Below are positions 1 to 8,426 of a stretch of DNA of 56,223 nucleotides, piece after piece. Origin of the DNA: an uncultured Acidobacteriota bacterium (GTDB lineage Bacteria > Acidobacteriota > Polarisedimenticolia > Polarisedimenticolales > Polarisedimenticolaceae); assembly GCA_945787955.1 (NCBI GenBank), contig CALZKF010000002.1, forward strand, positions 1-56,223, written 5' to 3'. The notes beneath the pieces were generated by a model that was not told the DNA's origin, made no database searches, and saw nothing but the letters and a program-made list of their open reading frames with translations. The number at the start of each line of letters is the position of its first letter. The first letter of the stretch is position 1. Position numbers and translations under genes: made by a program.

Positions 1-466
1 CTCGGAGATCAACCAGTTCAGGCCACATGGCGGAGGGGAAATACGCCGGAATTCCAATTGTTTTTTCGTATTCGCAGGCCGCCGCCCGCCCTGGTTCGCG
101 CTGGGCCGCGGCAACTAGACGGTCGAGAACTCCAGCCGTGAGAAACGGTTGGTCACACCCGGCCAGGACCAGACCGTCCGCCGGTGCGTCCCGCAGCCCG
201 GCGTCCCGGGCCGCCTTCGCCACGCTGGACGCCAAGCCGTCCCTGTAGCCCTCGTTCCAGACCGTAAAGGCGCCAAGATCCGAGGCCAGCGCCTCGATTT
301 CCCGTCGTGACGAGCCGGTCACAACATTCACCGAACGGACCGACGACCGATGGCCTGCCCGGACCGAGCGCTCCAGCAGACTTGTACCGCCGATCTCAGC
401 CAGCGGCTTGGGCCGGCCCATCCTCACGGACAGGCCGGCGGCAAGGATGTAGAGATCGGCGGTCAT
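1..466 (-). CDS. MobA/MocA-like nucleotidyltransferase (partial, runs off left edge)
   Basis: About 155 codons are visible, reading MTADLYILAAGLSVRMGRPK from the start codon at 464-466. The LAAG-x-S-x-RMG-x-x-K glycine-rich loop near residues 8-20 and the later GCDQPFL segment are typical of the NTP_transf_3 family, which transfers CMP or GMP to molybdopterin or acts on small phospho-alcohols. The gene begins 6 bp after the hflC stop codon, so it is probably the last member of the hflK-hflC operon. The C-terminus lies outside the window. The exact substrate (molybdopterin cytidylyl- or guanylyl-transfer, or another) cannot be decided from this fragment. Confidence 0.75.
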   Translation of the reverse strand, partial: MTADLYILAAGLSVRMGRPKPLAEIGGTSLLERSVRAGHRSSVRSVNVVTGSSRREIEALASDLGAFTVWNEGYRDGLASSVAKAARDAGLRDAPADGLVLAGCDQPFLTAGVLDRLVAAAQREPGRAAACEYEKTIGIPAYFPSAMWPELVDLR

Positions 467-472
467 GGGATC

Positions 473-1414
473 TTACTTGGACTGCTCGACGTACCTGAGG
501 AACTCCCCATCGGTCCCCAGCACCAGCACCGTGTCCTTGTCCAGGGTCTCCTTGAGGGTGGTCATCGACTTGGTGAAACGGTAGAAGTCCGCGTCGCGGT
601 TGTACGCCCGGGCGTAGATGTCCGCCGCCTGGGCGTCGGCCTTGCCCTTGGTTTCTTCCGCCGTGCGGTACGCCACCGACGTGATCTCCTGGAGCAGCTT
701 CTCCTGCTCACCACCGATGTTGGCCGCCTCGCCCTCGCCCTCGGACCGGAACTGCTCGGCGATCCGCTTCCGTTCGGAGATCATGCGCTGGTAGACCTCG
801 CGACGAACCTCCTCCACGTAGTTGATCCGCTTGAACCGGAAATCCAGGATGCTTATCCCCAGGTCGGTAACCCGGCCCTGAGAGTTTTTGAGAACCTCCC
901 TGGCGATCTCCGCCCTTCCGATCTTGATGGCGGCGAACTCGCTGTCGCTTTTGGTGTCCGTGTCGTCCTCGGATACCTCGAATTCCCGTGTCGTGGTCCG
1001 CACAACTTCCAGCAGGTCGTGGTTGGCGATGGCGTTCCGGGTTTCCCCGTCCAGGATATCGTCCAGACGGGATTGGGCTCCCCGTTCGTCGCGGAGGCGC
1101 TGGAAGTATTTCAGAGGGTCGGTGATCTGCCAGCGGGCATATGTGTCCACATAGATGAACCGTTTGTCCCGGGTCGGGATCTGGTTGCGCTCGCCGTCCC
1201 ACTCCAGGAACCGCTTCTCGAAGAAGTTCGCCTTCTGGATGAACGGTGTTTTGACCTTGAGTCCGGGATTGACCACCGGCTCTCCGACCGGATCCCCGAA
1301 CTGGGTGATAATCACCTGCTGGGTCTCGTCCACGATGTAGAACATCCCGCCGAACACGCTTAGCACCAGGAGAAGGATTATGAGACCGACCAGCATTCCT
1401 ATCCGTTTCATCAC
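473..1414 (-). CDS. hflC: HflC, membrane protease-modulating band 7 protein
   Basis: A 313-residue protein with one N-terminal membrane segment (about residues 5-27) followed by a band 7/SPFH domain beginning FYIVDETQQVIITQFGDP. Family members pair with HflK in the inner membrane, form a large periplasmic cage and modulate the FtsH protease. Length and order match the family (E. coli HflC is about 334 residues). The start ATG overlaps the hflK stop by four bases (ATGA), indicating translational coupling. The nucleotidyltransferase gene follows 6 bp downstream. No ftsH is visible in the window. Identification is secure from domain architecture and the hflK partner. Confidence 0.93.
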   Translation of the reverse strand: MMKRIGMLVGLIILLLVLSVFGGMFYIVDETQQVIITQFGDPVGEPVVNPGLKVKTPFIQKANFFEKRFLEWDGERNQIPTRDKRFIYVDTYARWQITDPLKYFQRLRDERGAQSRLDDILDGETRNAIANHDLLEVVRTTTREFEVSEDDTDTKSDSEFAAIKIGRAEIAREVLKNSQGRVTDLGISILDFRFKRINYVEEVRREVYQRMISERKRIAEQFRSEGEGEAANIGGEQEKLLQEITSVAYRTAEETKGKADAQAADIYARAYNRDADFYRFTKSMTTLKETLDKDTVLVLGTDGEFLRYVEQSK

Positions 1415-2394
1415 TTCACCTCCCCGTCCAGGTTGAGGAGCGGCAGAACGCCTTTGAGGTCCTTGTCCAGGATCACCTTCCGTTTCACGTTGGGATAGAT
1501 GGTGCCCATGGTTTCCAGATACATGCGCCGCCGGGTCACCTCCGGCGCCCTGCGGTACGCGTCCAGCAAGACGCTGAACGCCGCCACGTCGCCCTGAGCC
1601 CGGTTGACCCGGTCGGTGGCGTACCCCTCCGCCGCCTGCACCGTTCGTTTGGCCTCACCCTGGGCTTTGGGGATAACCTTGTTGAATGCGGAACGGGCCT
1701 CGTTGATCCGGCGCTCCTTCTCCTGCTGGGCCTGGTTGACCTCGTTGAACGACGGCTTGACCTCGTCCGGCGGGTTGACGTTCTGCAGCACGATCTGGTC
1801 CACACGGATCCCGGTCTCGTACTGGTCGCACAGTTCCTGCAGCAGCACCTCGGCCCGGTCGGCGATCTCCTGCCGGCCGATGGTCAGGACTTCGTTGACA
1901 CTGCGGTCCCCGATGACCTGGCGCATCACCGCCTCGTTCATGTCCCGGAAGGTTTCTTCCATGTTCCGGACCTTGAACAGGAACTTGTACGGGTCGGTAA
2001 TCCTGAACTGGGCGATCCACTCCACGTCGGCTACGTTCAGGTCGCCGGTCAGCATCAGCGACTCGTCTTCCAGATTGGCTGCGGAGTACCGGGTGCGAAC
2101 TCCGGCGCCTTCGGTCCGGAATCCGAATTCCGACTTCAACTGGCGCTGGACCGCCACCTTGAACACCTGGTCAACCGGGTACGGCAGCTTGAACTGCAGC
2201 CCCGGCTCCCGAACGCCGACGTACTTCCCGAAGCGCATGATCACTCCGACCTCTTCGGCGCCGACCTGGAACACAGTGCTGAAAGCCAGGGCGGCCAGGA
2301 TCAGTATCAGGACCCCGATGGCGATGCCCCGGATCGGGATGTTCGGGGGATGAAGGTTCCTGACGTCGATGACGCGAGGCCCTTTGGAATCCAT
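1411..2394 (-). CDS. hflK: HflK, membrane protease-modulating band 7 protein
   Basis: A 327-residue SPFH/band 7 protein. After a short cytoplasmic tail ending NLHPPNIPIRG there is one membrane helix (about residues 18-40), then VGAEEVGVIMRFGKYVG, the standard opening of the HflK band 7 domain, and a coiled-coil region near QAQQEKERRINEARSAF. It pairs with HflC to regulate FtsH. I chose the ATG at 2392-2394 because AGAGGAG lies about 8 bases upstream and the membrane segment then sits at the usual distance. A longer reading from 2484 would add residues that do not look like HflK. First gene of the hflK-hflC-nucleotidyltransferase operon. Confidence 0.93.
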   Translation of the reverse strand: MDSKGPRVIDVRNLHPPNIPIRGIAIGVLILILAALAFSTVFQVGAEEVGVIMRFGKYVGVREPGLQFKLPYPVDQVFKVAVQRQLKSEFGFRTEGAGVRTRYSAANLEDESLMLTGDLNVADVEWIAQFRITDPYKFLFKVRNMEETFRDMNEAVMRQVIGDRSVNEVLTIGRQEIADRAEVLLQELCDQYETGIRVDQIVLQNVNPPDEVKPSFNEVNQAQQEKERRINEARSAFNKVIPKAQGEAKRTVQAAEGYATDRVNRAQGDVAAFSVLLDAYRRAPEVTRRRMYLETMGTIYPNVKRKVILDKDLKGVLPLLNLDGEVK

Positions 2395-2430
2395 TCTGGT
2401 CTCCTCTATAAGGCAGGTTTGGAAAAGTCG

Positions 2431-2436
2431 ATTATA
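2431..2436 (-). promoter_or_regulatory. Possible -10 element for the hflK operon
   Basis: On the minus strand this hexamer reads TATAAT, about 37 bases before the hflK start codon. No convincing -35 hexamer is seen 16-18 bases upstream, so this is a weak call based mainly on a perfect -10 in an otherwise GC-rich genome. Confidence 0.3.
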
Positions 2437-2600
2437 TCGGGAGGAATATTCTCGTTCCACAAGGCGTGAAGAACCTACATACACCGGATCGATCCGATTT
2501 GTTCAGCCGATCTCTGGAATAAAAGTGAGAATTCAAACAATTCCGCAAAAAGAGCCTGATATCAGCCACCATTTTGAAATCCACAGAACGTAATCGTGCC

Positions 2601-2629
2601 CTGACTTCCTGAGTGCCGGGACCTATATT
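2601..2629 (+). promoter_or_regulatory. Sigma70-type promoter before the zinc-ribbon response regulator
   Basis: CTGACT (-35, 2601-2606) and TATATT (-10, 2624-2629) are separated by exactly 17 bp and lie about 50 bp upstream of the start codon at 2677. The -35 matches 4 of 6 and the -10 matches 5 of 6 consensus bases. Confidence 0.5.
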
Positions 2630-2676
2630 TCGAACTGGGCATATGGCTGTCACCCGGGAAGGATCGTGGCTGAAGC

Positions 2677-3330
2677 ATGAGCAAATTTGAAGTTCGCTGC
2701 CCGGCATGTGAAGAGCTTTACCTGCTGGACCAGGACATCGTCCCGACAGGCGGAGGCGAGGTGCCCTGTCTTAACTGCGGGGGCCTCATCCCGGTTGCAA
2801 TCCCCACACAGGAAACGGCCCCGCAGGAACAACCTGCAGTCGCGGCGACTGACGCCGCGGAAGAGATTGTCTGCCCGCGATGCCAATTGCATTTCATACC
2901 GCGGACGTCCCTGGACCAGGACCCTGTTTCGGACCGTCGAACGGTTCTGGTCGTCGAGGACATGGAGTACTTCCAGGAGATCGCCAAGGACGCCCTTCGG
3001 GAACTCTACGAGGTCAAGACCGCCGACTCCACAGCGGAGGCGCTTCGAATCCTGAAACAGGGCGGCATCGACCTGCTGGTGCTGGACCTGACGTTGGAAC
3101 ACACAGAAGACGGTCTCGGGCTGCTGACCCAACTCCACCCGAAGCCTTGCCCGATCCTGATCTTCACCGCCGAGGACGAGGCGGAAATGTACGGCGACCG
3201 CTGGGATGAGCTGCAGCGCCATGGCGCCGATGATCTGGTCATGAAAGGGATGAACGTCGGAGAGATGCTGTTCAAGAAGGTGGGAGATCTGCTCGGTGTT
3301 CGTTCCGAAGAAAGGTCCCACGGCGGCTAG
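2677..3330 (+). CDS. Zinc-ribbon response regulator (two CxxC zinc-finger motifs plus receiver domain)
   Basis: A 217-residue protein. The N-terminus carries CPAC (residues 8-11) and CLNC (31-34), spaced like an MJ0042/zinc-ribbon finger, and a further CPRC at 66-69. Residues about 88-207 form a receiver domain: acidic pair E94/D95, phospho-acceptor D137 in VLDLTLE, T164 and K190 are all at the expected positions, so it should be phosphorylatable. There is no DNA-binding or enzymatic output domain, so the finger region is either the output or a protein-interaction module. The gene stands alone between divergent and convergent neighbours and has its own promoter candidate. Such zinc-ribbon/receiver proteins are known in deltaproteobacteria and Acidobacteriota, but their role is not established to my knowledge. 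Confidence 0.8.
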   Translation: MSKFEVRCPACEELYLLDQDIVPTGGGEVPCLNCGGLIPVAIPTQETAPQEQPAVAATDAAEEIVCPRCQLHFIPRTSLDQDPVSDRRTVLVVEDMEYFQEIAKDALRELYEVKTADSTAEALRILKQGGIDLLVLDLTLEHTEDGLGLLTQLHPKPCPILIFTAEDEAEMYGDRWDELQRHGADDLVMKGMNVGEMLFKKVGDLLGVRSEERSHGG

Positions 3331-3339
3331 AGTCGGCAG

Positions 3340-3387
3340 TTTCGGGGACAGGCACCTTAACCGGGGTTAAGGTGCCTGTCCCCGAAA
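3340..3387. repeat. Near-perfect palindromic repeat, GGGGACAGGCACC family, copy 1
   Basis: Two 23-base arms (3340-3362 and 3365-3387) are exact reverse complements separated by 2 bases. The left arm begins TTTCGGGGACAGGCACC. It sits between two convergent genes, 9 bp after the upstream stop and 2 bp before the downstream one. A second copy is at 21899-21946, with degenerate traces at 7138-7160 and 56125-56180. The form and intergenic position resemble REP-type elements mobilised by RAYT (IS200-like) transposases. It could also serve as a bidirectional transcription barrier, although no T-run follows. Confidence 0.85.
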
Positions 3388-3389
3388 TA

Positions 3390-4121
3390 TCAGAAGGTGT
3401 AGGACAGGCCGACGGAGATTGAGGTCCCGCCCAAATCGAGGTCACCCAGTCCTGCGAAATCGGAACCGAGGTTTTCGTCGACCCAGGTGTATTTGCCTTC
3501 AATCAGCAAGCCCATGTTCGGCGAGACCGGCAACTCGATGCCGGCCAGGGCGTGAGCCGAGAAGGCGGCGCCGGTATCCTGGAAGCGGTCGAATACCACC
3601 TCATCCAGATCGAAGTCCACAAAGTCTCCGACCTCTTCATATTCGAAGAAGTTCACGCCGATCCCACCACCCAGGTAGAGCACCGGTCGCCGAACCATGA
3701 CCTGGCCCCGGCTGCCCCGGGCGCCGTAACGGCCTGCGGGCAAAAACCGAACGTCTACCGACAGCGGCACCATGGAGAGGTTGGTATCGTGAAAGATGCG
3801 GAAACCGTCGGCATCAGTGTAATCACGATACGCGCTGAACACCGTTTCATTGTAGAAGTCGATGTTCAAGCCGACCTCGAGGTTGTTGCTCACGCCGGTC
3901 AAATACGTGAAACCGACCTGCACGCCGTCAAAATCACCGGCGTCCAGTGTGAAGACATCCTCGGTCTCCGCCCAAAAATCACTCTCGCCCTCAGGAAAGA
4001 AGCCGCCGAACTTGAACTGGAAGGTCCGATCCGCCACCGGGCCGGACGCCATGACGGACCCGGACGCCGCAAGGGCAACCAGGATCGCCGGGATGATCAG
4101 GATTCGCGCTGGATTTCTCAT
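3390..4121 (-). CDS. Outer-membrane beta-barrel protein
   Basis: A 243-residue protein with a signal peptide (MRNPARILIIPAILVALAAS, cleaved near SVMASG). It then has alternating hydrophobic/polar strands and ends in SYTF, the C-terminal aromatic signature of beta-barrel proteins. The size fits a small OmpW/OmpX-like eight-to-ten-strand barrel. I chose the ATG at 4119-4121 because GGAGGCGGAA precedes it and the signal peptide starts there. A strong sigma54 promoter lies about 70 bp upstream (4188-4203). No specific family or ligand can be named. It stands alone between metH/metF-like and regulator genes. Confidence 0.8.
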   Translation of the reverse strand: MRNPARILIIPAILVALAASGSVMASGPVADRTFQFKFGGFFPEGESDFWAETEDVFTLDAGDFDGVQVGFTYLTGVSNNLEVGLNIDFYNETVFSAYRDYTDADGFRIFHDTNLSMVPLSVDVRFLPAGRYGARGSRGQVMVRRPVLYLGGGIGVNFFEYEEVGDFVDFDLDEVVFDRFQDTGAAFSAHALAGIELPVSPNMGLLIEGKYTWVDENLGSDFAGLGDLDLGGTSISVGLSYTF

Positions 4122-4187
4122 TTCCGCCTCCAAACCGGCCCGGGATCTGCCCCTTCCGACCGGGATTCTGTGTGGGGTATGGAAGAT

Positions 4188-4203
4188 TGCAAGGGCCGGG
4201 CCA
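4188..4203 (-). promoter_or_regulatory. Sigma54 (-24/-12) promoter for the outer-membrane barrel gene
   Basis: On the minus strand the site reads TGGCCCGGCCCTTGCA. It differs from the consensus YTGGCACGrNNNTTGCW at one base (A to C in the -24 block), with the invariant GG and GC exactly 10 bp apart. Predicted transcription would begin near 4177, about 56 nt before the start codon. An AT-rich stretch just upstream (about 4204-4240) could accommodate bending by IHF, which is inference. Confidence 0.7.
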
Positions 4204-4312
4204 GTGTTGTATTTTCTGATAAATGTACTTAAAATAGGCTTTTCTTCGCCAGGAACCGTTCCGGCCGCCGGCATCTGTCCGCCGGAGAGGACAGCCGGGA
4301 CCTCGTGACAGG

Positions 4313-6175
4313 TCAGTTTCCCCGGCGATCCTCAGGAACCGCCCGGGCCACTTCGACGGCGGTCCGGTAACGGCCGAACGGCGCAGCGATCTGGGCCCCC
4401 TGGATGTGGGGCAGCAGGGCAACCAACATCTCCCGGGCTATGGCGATCCCTTCATTCCGAGCCGAATCCCCGGACCCCGTTTTCCGCATCCGCTCCAGGA
4501 TCGGGTCAGGCACGTGGACCCCGGGAACCTCGTTATTCATGAACTCGGCGTTGTTGTAAGAGGCCAACGGCCAGATCCCGGCCAGGATCGGAACATCCAG
4601 GTGGGCGATTTTTTCTTTGAACGACAGAAACTGCTCCACGTCAAAAACGGGCTGGCTGATGGCGAACTCCGCACCAGCCTCCACCTTCCACTCCAGGCGT
4701 GAGATCTCCCGTTCCAGGTCCAGCATTCCAGGATTGACACCTACACCGAAACAGAACGAAGTCGTCTCACCGATCAGGTTGCCGCCTACATCCACTCCGT
4801 GGTTGAGACGTTGAACCATATTGGTGAGGCCGATGGAGTCCACATCGAACACTGCGGTGGCATCGGGATAATCCCCGAGCTTGGGCGGGTCACCTGTGAT
4901 GATCAACACGTTCCTGAGGCCGAGTATGTGGGCGCCCAGAAGATCAGACTGCATTCCCAGCAGATTGCGGTCGCGACAACAGTAATGGATCAACGTCTCT
5001 ATCCCCAGTTCCCGCTCCAACCTGACCGCCATGGCCATCGGACTGACCCGGGCCGAGGCGCGCGGCCCGTCGGGGATGTTGATGACGTCGATGCCGGCAT
5101 CTCTGAGGCGCGCTCCACCCTTGAAGCATTTTTCCAGTTCCACCCCTCTGGGCGGGAGCATTTCCACGCTGACGGGGAAACGGCCCTCCGCAAGCCGGGC
5201 GGCAAACCGGGACCGTTCCGCCATCGGTACCGCAGGGGTCTGTTTCCCGGCACGGTCTCCCGGTATCTCGATCCTGGGCGGGCGGGTCCGGGCCTGCATC
5301 GGTGCCGCTGCCCGCACCGCACGGCGGATGGCTGCCAGGTGGTCCGGCGTCGTTCCGCAGCAGCCACCGACTATCCTGGCGCCGGCGGCGATGAACCTTG
5401 CGGCAAACGTCGCCATGTACTCCGGGCTGCAGAGGTACAGGTTGCGGTTTTCCACCACCCTGGGCTTGCCTGCGTTCGGTTGGGCGATCACCGGCAGGTC
5501 AACCGCCACCACCAGTTTCTCAACCGCTTCCATCATCGCCGCAGGACCAACGGAACAGTTCACGCCGACGGCATCCACGGGGAGAGCCGCCAACTGGGGA
5601 CCGAACACTTCCGGCGAGACCCCTTCGAGACTGGTGCCGTCATCTTCCAGGGTGATCTGGGCCACAATCGGCAGCTTCGAAACGGACCGGACGCCGCGGA
5701 CGGCCGCCTCGATCTCCGGCATGTCGAAAAAGGTCTCTACCGAGAACAGGTCAACACCGCCCCGTTCAAGGGCGGCGGCCTGGGCCGCGAACATCTCTGC
5801 CGCCTCCTCGACGGCGGTCGGCCCCCATGGCTCGATCCTCACTCCCAGTGGTCCGATCGCACCGGCCACCAGCACCGACTCCCCTGCAGCCTCGCGGGCC
5901 AGAAGCGCCCCGGTTTCGTTGATCCGGTCCAGTTTGTCTCCCAAGCCATGCTTGCGGAGTTTGATCGCGTTGGCGCCGAAGGTGTTGGTCTCAATCACAT
6001 CCACACCGATATCGACATAGCTGCGGTGAACGTCCTCTACCAGGGACGACGCGGAAAGATTCAATTCGTCGAAACAGCGATTCAGGTAAACTCCCAGGTC
6101 GTAGAGCCGGGTGCCCATGGCGCCGTCGAACACCACCACCTGATCGCCGACCAGCTTGTTGAAGTCTCGCGCCAT
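4313..6175 (-). CDS. Bifunctional homocysteine S-methyltransferase / 5,10-methylenetetrahydrofolate reductase
   Basis: A 620-residue fusion. Residues about 1-290 are a Pfam S-methyl_trans domain: VVFDGAMGTRLYDLG near the start, the zinc-binding Cys in GVNCSVG and the Cys pair in GGCCGTTPDH. Residues about 325-600 are a MetF-like TIM barrel (FPVSVEMLPPRG, CCRDRN, ITGDPP, SQPVFD). The architecture matches Bacillus YitJ, which links one-carbon reduction to methionine formation. There is no cobalamin-binding or activation domain as in full MetH. Start ATG 6173-6175 is preceded by GGGAGG; an upstream ATG gives residues absent from the family. The gene ends 191 bp upstream of the barrel gene and is probably monocistronic. 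Confidence 0.9.
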   Translation of the reverse strand: MARDFNKLVGDQVVVFDGAMGTRLYDLGVYLNRCFDELNLSASSLVEDVHRSYVDIGVDVIETNTFGANAIKLRKHGLGDKLDRINETGALLAREAAGESVLVAGAIGPLGVRIEPWGPTAVEEAAEMFAAQAAALERGGVDLFSVETFFDMPEIEAAVRGVRSVSKLPIVAQITLEDDGTSLEGVSPEVFGPQLAALPVDAVGVNCSVGPAAMMEAVEKLVVAVDLPVIAQPNAGKPRVVENRNLYLCSPEYMATFAARFIAAGARIVGGCCGTTPDHLAAIRRAVRAAAPMQARTRPPRIEIPGDRAGKQTPAVPMAERSRFAARLAEGRFPVSVEMLPPRGVELEKCFKGGARLRDAGIDVINIPDGPRASARVSPMAMAVRLERELGIETLIHYCCRDRNLLGMQSDLLGAHILGLRNVLIITGDPPKLGDYPDATAVFDVDSIGLTNMVQRLNHGVDVGGNLIGETTSFCFGVGVNPGMLDLEREISRLEWKVEAGAEFAISQPVFDVEQFLSFKEKIAHLDVPILAGIWPLASYNNAEFMNNEVPGVHVPDPILERMRKTGSGDSARNEGIAIAREMLVALLPHIQGAQIAAPFGRYRTAVEVARAVPEDRRGN

Positions 6176-6229
6176 GTTCAGCCTCCCTGCTGTCCCGTGC
6201 ATTCTAGGCGCAATGATGGCCATCCCCAC

Positions 6230-6273
6230 AAAAAAAGGACGCGGGGTCCGACCAGAGGTCGATCCCCGCGTCC
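6230..6273 (-). terminator. Rho-independent terminator of the OmpA-type lipoprotein gene
   Basis: A 10-bp perfect stem, GGACGCGGGG / CCCCGCGTCC (6237-6246 with 6264-6273), has an inner GACC/GGTC pairing. On the minus strand it is followed by seven T residues (A7 at 6230-6236 on the plus strand). It lies 38 bp after the lipoprotein stop codon in the correct orientation. Confidence 0.85.
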
Positions 6274-6310
6274 TGTCAGAACCTCGGTACCCTCCAGAGA
6301 GGGCGTTGCG

Positions 6311-6967
6311 CTACTCGAGCACCCGGATCACTACCCGGCGGTTCAGGGACCGGCTCTCGGAGGTGCCGTTGTCCGCAACGGGCTTCGATTCGCCGAACGC
6401 GATCACGTTGATTGCATGCAGCGGGATTCCACCTTTTTCGTTCAGGTAACGACGGACCGCCTCGGCACGCTTGCCGGACAGCTCCATGTTGTAATCATCA
6501 CTGCCGATGTTGTCGGTGTGGCCTTCGATCTCAACGTAGACCGCTTTCCCGTAGGACTTGATTCTGGCGGCCATGTCGTCCAGGAGCGTTGCTGCCGAAG
6601 CCGGAATTTCGGTCTGGTCGAAGGAGAACTTCACCCGGTCGTCAGAGAGGGTCTCGCTCCAGATCAGCTTGCCGGCGGCAGCCCTGTTGGCGGCGGCGTT
6701 GGCCGCTTCGGCGGCGCTCATGGCGCTGGTTCCGATGGAAACCGCTTTCTCGGTCTTGCCGGACAGCTCGGACAGCCGGGTGTCGGTTTCTGTTTTCAGA
6801 TCGGCAACCCGTCGTTCATTCTCTTCGATGCCCGATTCCAGGGTCGAGACCTTCTGGTTGTTTTCTTCGAGGTCGGCACGATAGAGCTTCTTCGTGATGC
6901 AACCTGTGGAAGCCACCAGAGTCAGGGCGACGACCACGGCCAACAGGGCGATGGAGCGACTCTTCAT
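6311..6967 (-). CDS. OmpA/Pal-type peptidoglycan-binding lipoprotein
   Basis: A 218-residue protein. The N-terminal signal ends in LVASTGC, a plausible but non-ideal lipobox with Cys near residue 22. A coiled-coil stretch follows (about residues 30-75, heptad-like NNQKVSTLESGIEENE), then an Ala-rich linker, then an OmpA C-terminal domain (about 110-218) with VEIEGHTDNIGSDDYNMELS and the RSLNRRVVI motif that contacts diaminopimelate. The coiled coil plus OmpA layout resembles Lpp-like spacers fused to a Pal domain. ATG 6965-6967 is preceded by AAGGAGA. It is monocistronic with a clear terminator, and no tol genes are adjacent. Confidence 0.88.
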   Translation of the reverse strand: MKSRSIALLAVVVALTLVASTGCITKKLYRADLEENNQKVSTLESGIEENERRVADLKTETDTRLSELSGKTEKAVSIGTSAMSAAEAANAAANRAAAGKLIWSETLSDDRVKFSFDQTEIPASAATLLDDMAARIKSYGKAVYVEIEGHTDNIGSDDYNMELSGKRAEAVRRYLNEKGGIPLHAINVIAFGESKPVADNGTSESRSLNRRVVIRVLE

Positions 6968-7375
6968 GATCTGTATCTCCTTCCTGCCCCCGGAAACACA
7001 CCGGGAGGGTTCCAACATGGACAGGCGTACTCTATCCATAGGTCTGTAGTGTTGCAACCTGTCTAAACAAAAACAAAAACGGGCCTGTCCAGGCTCCCCC
7101 AACGGCCGCGGGGATCAAGGCGCGTCGACCGTCCGGGGGAAAGGGGGTGTCCCCGAAGGTCTAAGATAGATGCCCCGAGCCAAATCATGAGAGGAAACCG
7201 GACAGGCTCCTTCCACCTTGAAGCAATACAAAACCGATGCCATGATTTCGGGATCGTAAAGCGCTCAAAACAGTTTCATATAATAACTATTTAAGTTATT
7301 TTACGGAACAAGAGAAGGAATATCTACCCGATCCCGAGCCGGACCGTGTATTTGTTGCACACTTGGTCGGACGGC
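6968..7375. other. Intergenic region between two minus-strand genes, with repeat remnant and AT-rich palindrome
   Basis: About 408 bp with no supportable gene. It contains a remnant of the GGGGACAGGCACC-type repeat (GGTGTCCCCGAAGG at 7146-7159, with CCGGGGGAAAGGG just before it). There is also an AT-rich palindrome at 7282-7300 (AATAACT-5 nt-AGTTATT) and a GC-rich imperfect hairpin at 7336-7376 overlapping the stop codon of the VWA gene. The promoter of the OmpA-type gene should lie near 6980-7080, but I could not identify convincing -35/-10 hexamers. Confidence 0.5.
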
Positions 7376-8389
7376 TCAAGGTTCGGCGTAGTAGCCCCGC
7401 CGTGTACGGACCCTGTGGTCCGGGTCCCTGGTTATCAGCTTAACCCGGCGGAAATGACCGTCCCACTGCCGGCGGTTCGGGTAATATCCGATCACGTATT
7501 GGAGCCGCAATTCCCCTTCAATCTCCGCCACGGCCTCTTTCAATTCTGCCGGATCATGTACTCCGAACAGCATCCCGCCGGTCTCCCGGGCGAAGGTCGC
7601 CATGAGGCGGAGATTGACAGCCGTCGTGCCCTCAAGACGCAGCTCTTTGCGCAGTCCGGTGAACCCCAGGGCGTAAATCGGCACGTTGACCTGGCGTGCC
7701 AGCCGGAGTGCCTCCCAGTTTGAGAGTTCGCTGGCGTTGTCCACGCCATCGGAGATCATGACGATCGCCTTCTTGCCCTTGATCTTCTCATCCACCAGTT
7801 TCGGCGTAGCGGCCACAGCGTCGAATATCGCCGACTTGCCGTACCCCCGCTGCACATCCAGGCGGGCGAGGAATTTCTCTCGATCGGAGGTGAACTCGGT
7901 GACCCAGGCCACCTGATCATCGGCAAAGCAAATCAGGGCGAACCGGTCCTCCGGCCGCAACGTTTCGACAAAGTACCGGATAGCCTCCTTGGCCGCCTGG
8001 AGCTTGTCCATCTGCCGCATGCTGCCGGAGACGTCCAGGAGGAACGCGATGTGGATCGGCTCGGTGGTTTCGGAAGAGAAGAACTCGATCTTCTGGGGGA
8101 TTGTGTCTTCGGCGAGCTGGAATTTCTCCTGGGTCAGGCCCCGGATAGTTCGGCCCCGCTTGTTGGTGACCGCCGCCGGCAGGAGGATCATCCGGACATT
8201 GTCATTCTCCACCTGGTGCATCCGCAGGATCCTGTCCAGGGTCTCGTCATCGATGTCTTTGGGGATCCCCCCGGACCGGGTAAACCCGGGGACCAGCTCC
8301 TCGGCCGTTTGCGGTTCATCCGCGCCCGCCGGCAGGAACATGACCGCCGCCATCAGGACCCAGGGCAGGAAATGTCGGAACTTGTTCAT
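7376..8389 (-). CDS. Secreted von Willebrand factor A domain protein ('VWFA-related Acidobacterial' type)
   Basis: A 337-residue protein with a signal peptide (MNKFRHFLPWVLMAAVMFLP, cleaved near AGADE). An N-terminal beta-rich segment follows (VRMILLPAAVTNKRGRTIRG), then a VWA domain (about residues 115-290) with a complete MIDAS motif, DVSGSM, and the later SDGVDNAS. It ends in a segment typical of the family (LQYVIGYYPNRR). This architecture matches the VWFA-related family first defined in Acidobacteria, which is expanded there and of unknown function. ATG 8387-8389 follows GGGGA. A nearly perfect sigma54 promoter lies about 40 bp upstream, so expression is probably activator-dependent. Confidence 0.85.
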   Translation of the reverse strand: MNKFRHFLPWVLMAAVMFLPAGADEPQTAEELVPGFTRSGGIPKDIDDETLDRILRMHQVENDNVRMILLPAAVTNKRGRTIRGLTQEKFQLAEDTIPQKIEFFSSETTEPIHIAFLLDVSGSMRQMDKLQAAKEAIRYFVETLRPEDRFALICFADDQVAWVTEFTSDREKFLARLDVQRGYGKSAIFDAVAATPKLVDEKIKGKKAIVMISDGVDNASELSNWEALRLARQVNVPIYALGFTGLRKELRLEGTTAVNLRLMATFARETGGMLFGVHDPAELKEAVAEIEGELRLQYVIGYYPNRRQWDGHFRRVKLITRDPDHRVRTRRGYYAEP

Positions 8390-8426
8390 CGGTATCCCCA
8401 GTTTTTCCGAAACCACCCTATTAATT

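Noticed and set aside
4799-7066. A very long plus-strand open frame (about 755 codons) opposite the methyltransferase/reductase and OmpA-type genes
   Set aside because: It is antisense to two well-recognised genes, has a low-complexity His/Arg/Gly-rich translation and no domain; high G+C makes long antisense frames common.
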